Of a DNA stretch of 5,733 bases, positions 5,629-5,733 are shown one piece after another. How positions within the stretch are numbered: position 1 is the stretch's first letter; each line of letters opens with the position of its first letter. The notes below the pieces were generated by a model that saw only the letters and a list, made by a program, of their open reading frames with translations, was not told the DNA's origin and ran no database searches. The DNA comes from Clostridium sp. (lineage in GTDB: Bacteria; Bacillota; Clostridia; Clostridiales; Clostridiaceae): the NCBI GenBank assembly GCA_003539755.1, contig DPOH01000315.1, positions 559-6,291 of the forward strand, in the 5' to 3' direction. The position numbers and the translations under genes are program-made.

Positions 5629-5673
5629 AAAACGGGCTAATTCTTAGAAAAATTAAGAATTAGTCCGTTTTTT
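5629..5673 (+). terminator. Strong intrinsic terminator
   Basis: An 18-base stem (5629-5646 with 5654-5671) has one G-T wobble and a 7-base loop, and ends in T6 (5668-5673). It most likely ends the transcript of the 74-residue gene. The remaining 60 bases of the window are AT-rich, include an (AT)7 run at 5701-5714, and show no supported gene. Confidence 0.85.
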
Positions 5674-5733
5674 GTGTTATATTTATGGAAGATATGAACA
5701 ATATATATATATATTCAAGTTAATATTTATGAA

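Noticed and set aside
5701..5714. (AT)7 repeat as a functional element
   Set aside because: Short AT dinucleotide runs are expected in DNA this AT-rich; no repeat unit or spacer pattern suggests CRISPR or an origin.
1..5733. Insertion sequence, prophage, tRNA, rRNA, CRISPR array or T-box/riboswitch
   Set aside because: I saw no transposase-like reading frame, paired terminal repeats with target duplications, cloverleaf-like segment, regular repeat-spacer pattern, or long structured leader.

Overview
The window is very AT-rich. It uses strong GGAGG-type ribosome binding sites, A/T-ending codons and many intrinsic terminators. Together with a rubrerythrin-type C-terminus and a secreted plant-polysaccharide enzyme, this points to a saccharolytic Clostridium or close relative. 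The species cannot be named from sequence alone.

Layout, left to right. Positions 1-56 are the last codons of a rubrerythrin-family gene on the + strand, followed by hairpins. Next, on the - strand, is a macrodomain protein (279-935) whose real start appears to be a TTG. A second - strand gene (1160-1834) encodes a protein built from two tandem HNH-like modules. It has a near-consensus promoter at 1863-1891, its own terminator at 1105-1152, and a Shine-Dalgarno that fits an ATT start better than the upstream ATG. Divergent from it is a 72-residue possible winged-helix protein (2124-2342, +) with its own terminator. The largest gene (2605-5103, +) is a secreted GH51 alpha-L-arabinofuranosidase with both catalytic glutamates and an accessory beta-sandwich inserted in its C-terminal domain. 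Its upstream region carries a compact control element: an AraR-like palindrome, an overlapping cre-like (CcpA) site and an extended -10 promoter. A 74-residue protein of unknown function (5265-5489, +) follows, and a strong terminator lies at 5629-5673.

The genes look like separate transcription units rather than one operon. The clearest biological story is arabinose scavenging. The GH51 enzyme would release L-arabinose from arabinan, arabinoxylan or their oligosaccharides outside the cell, with local repression relieved by arabinose and overridden by a preferred sugar. The rubrerythrin would protect against peroxide and oxygen, and the macrodomain protein would remove ADP-ribose or acetyl groups from ADP-ribose conjugates. 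I see no complete new multi-gene system. The most unusual items are the duplicated, partly degenerate HNH protein with its possible ATT start, the macrodomain with a 45-residue insertion, and the overlapping AraR/cre/promoter element.
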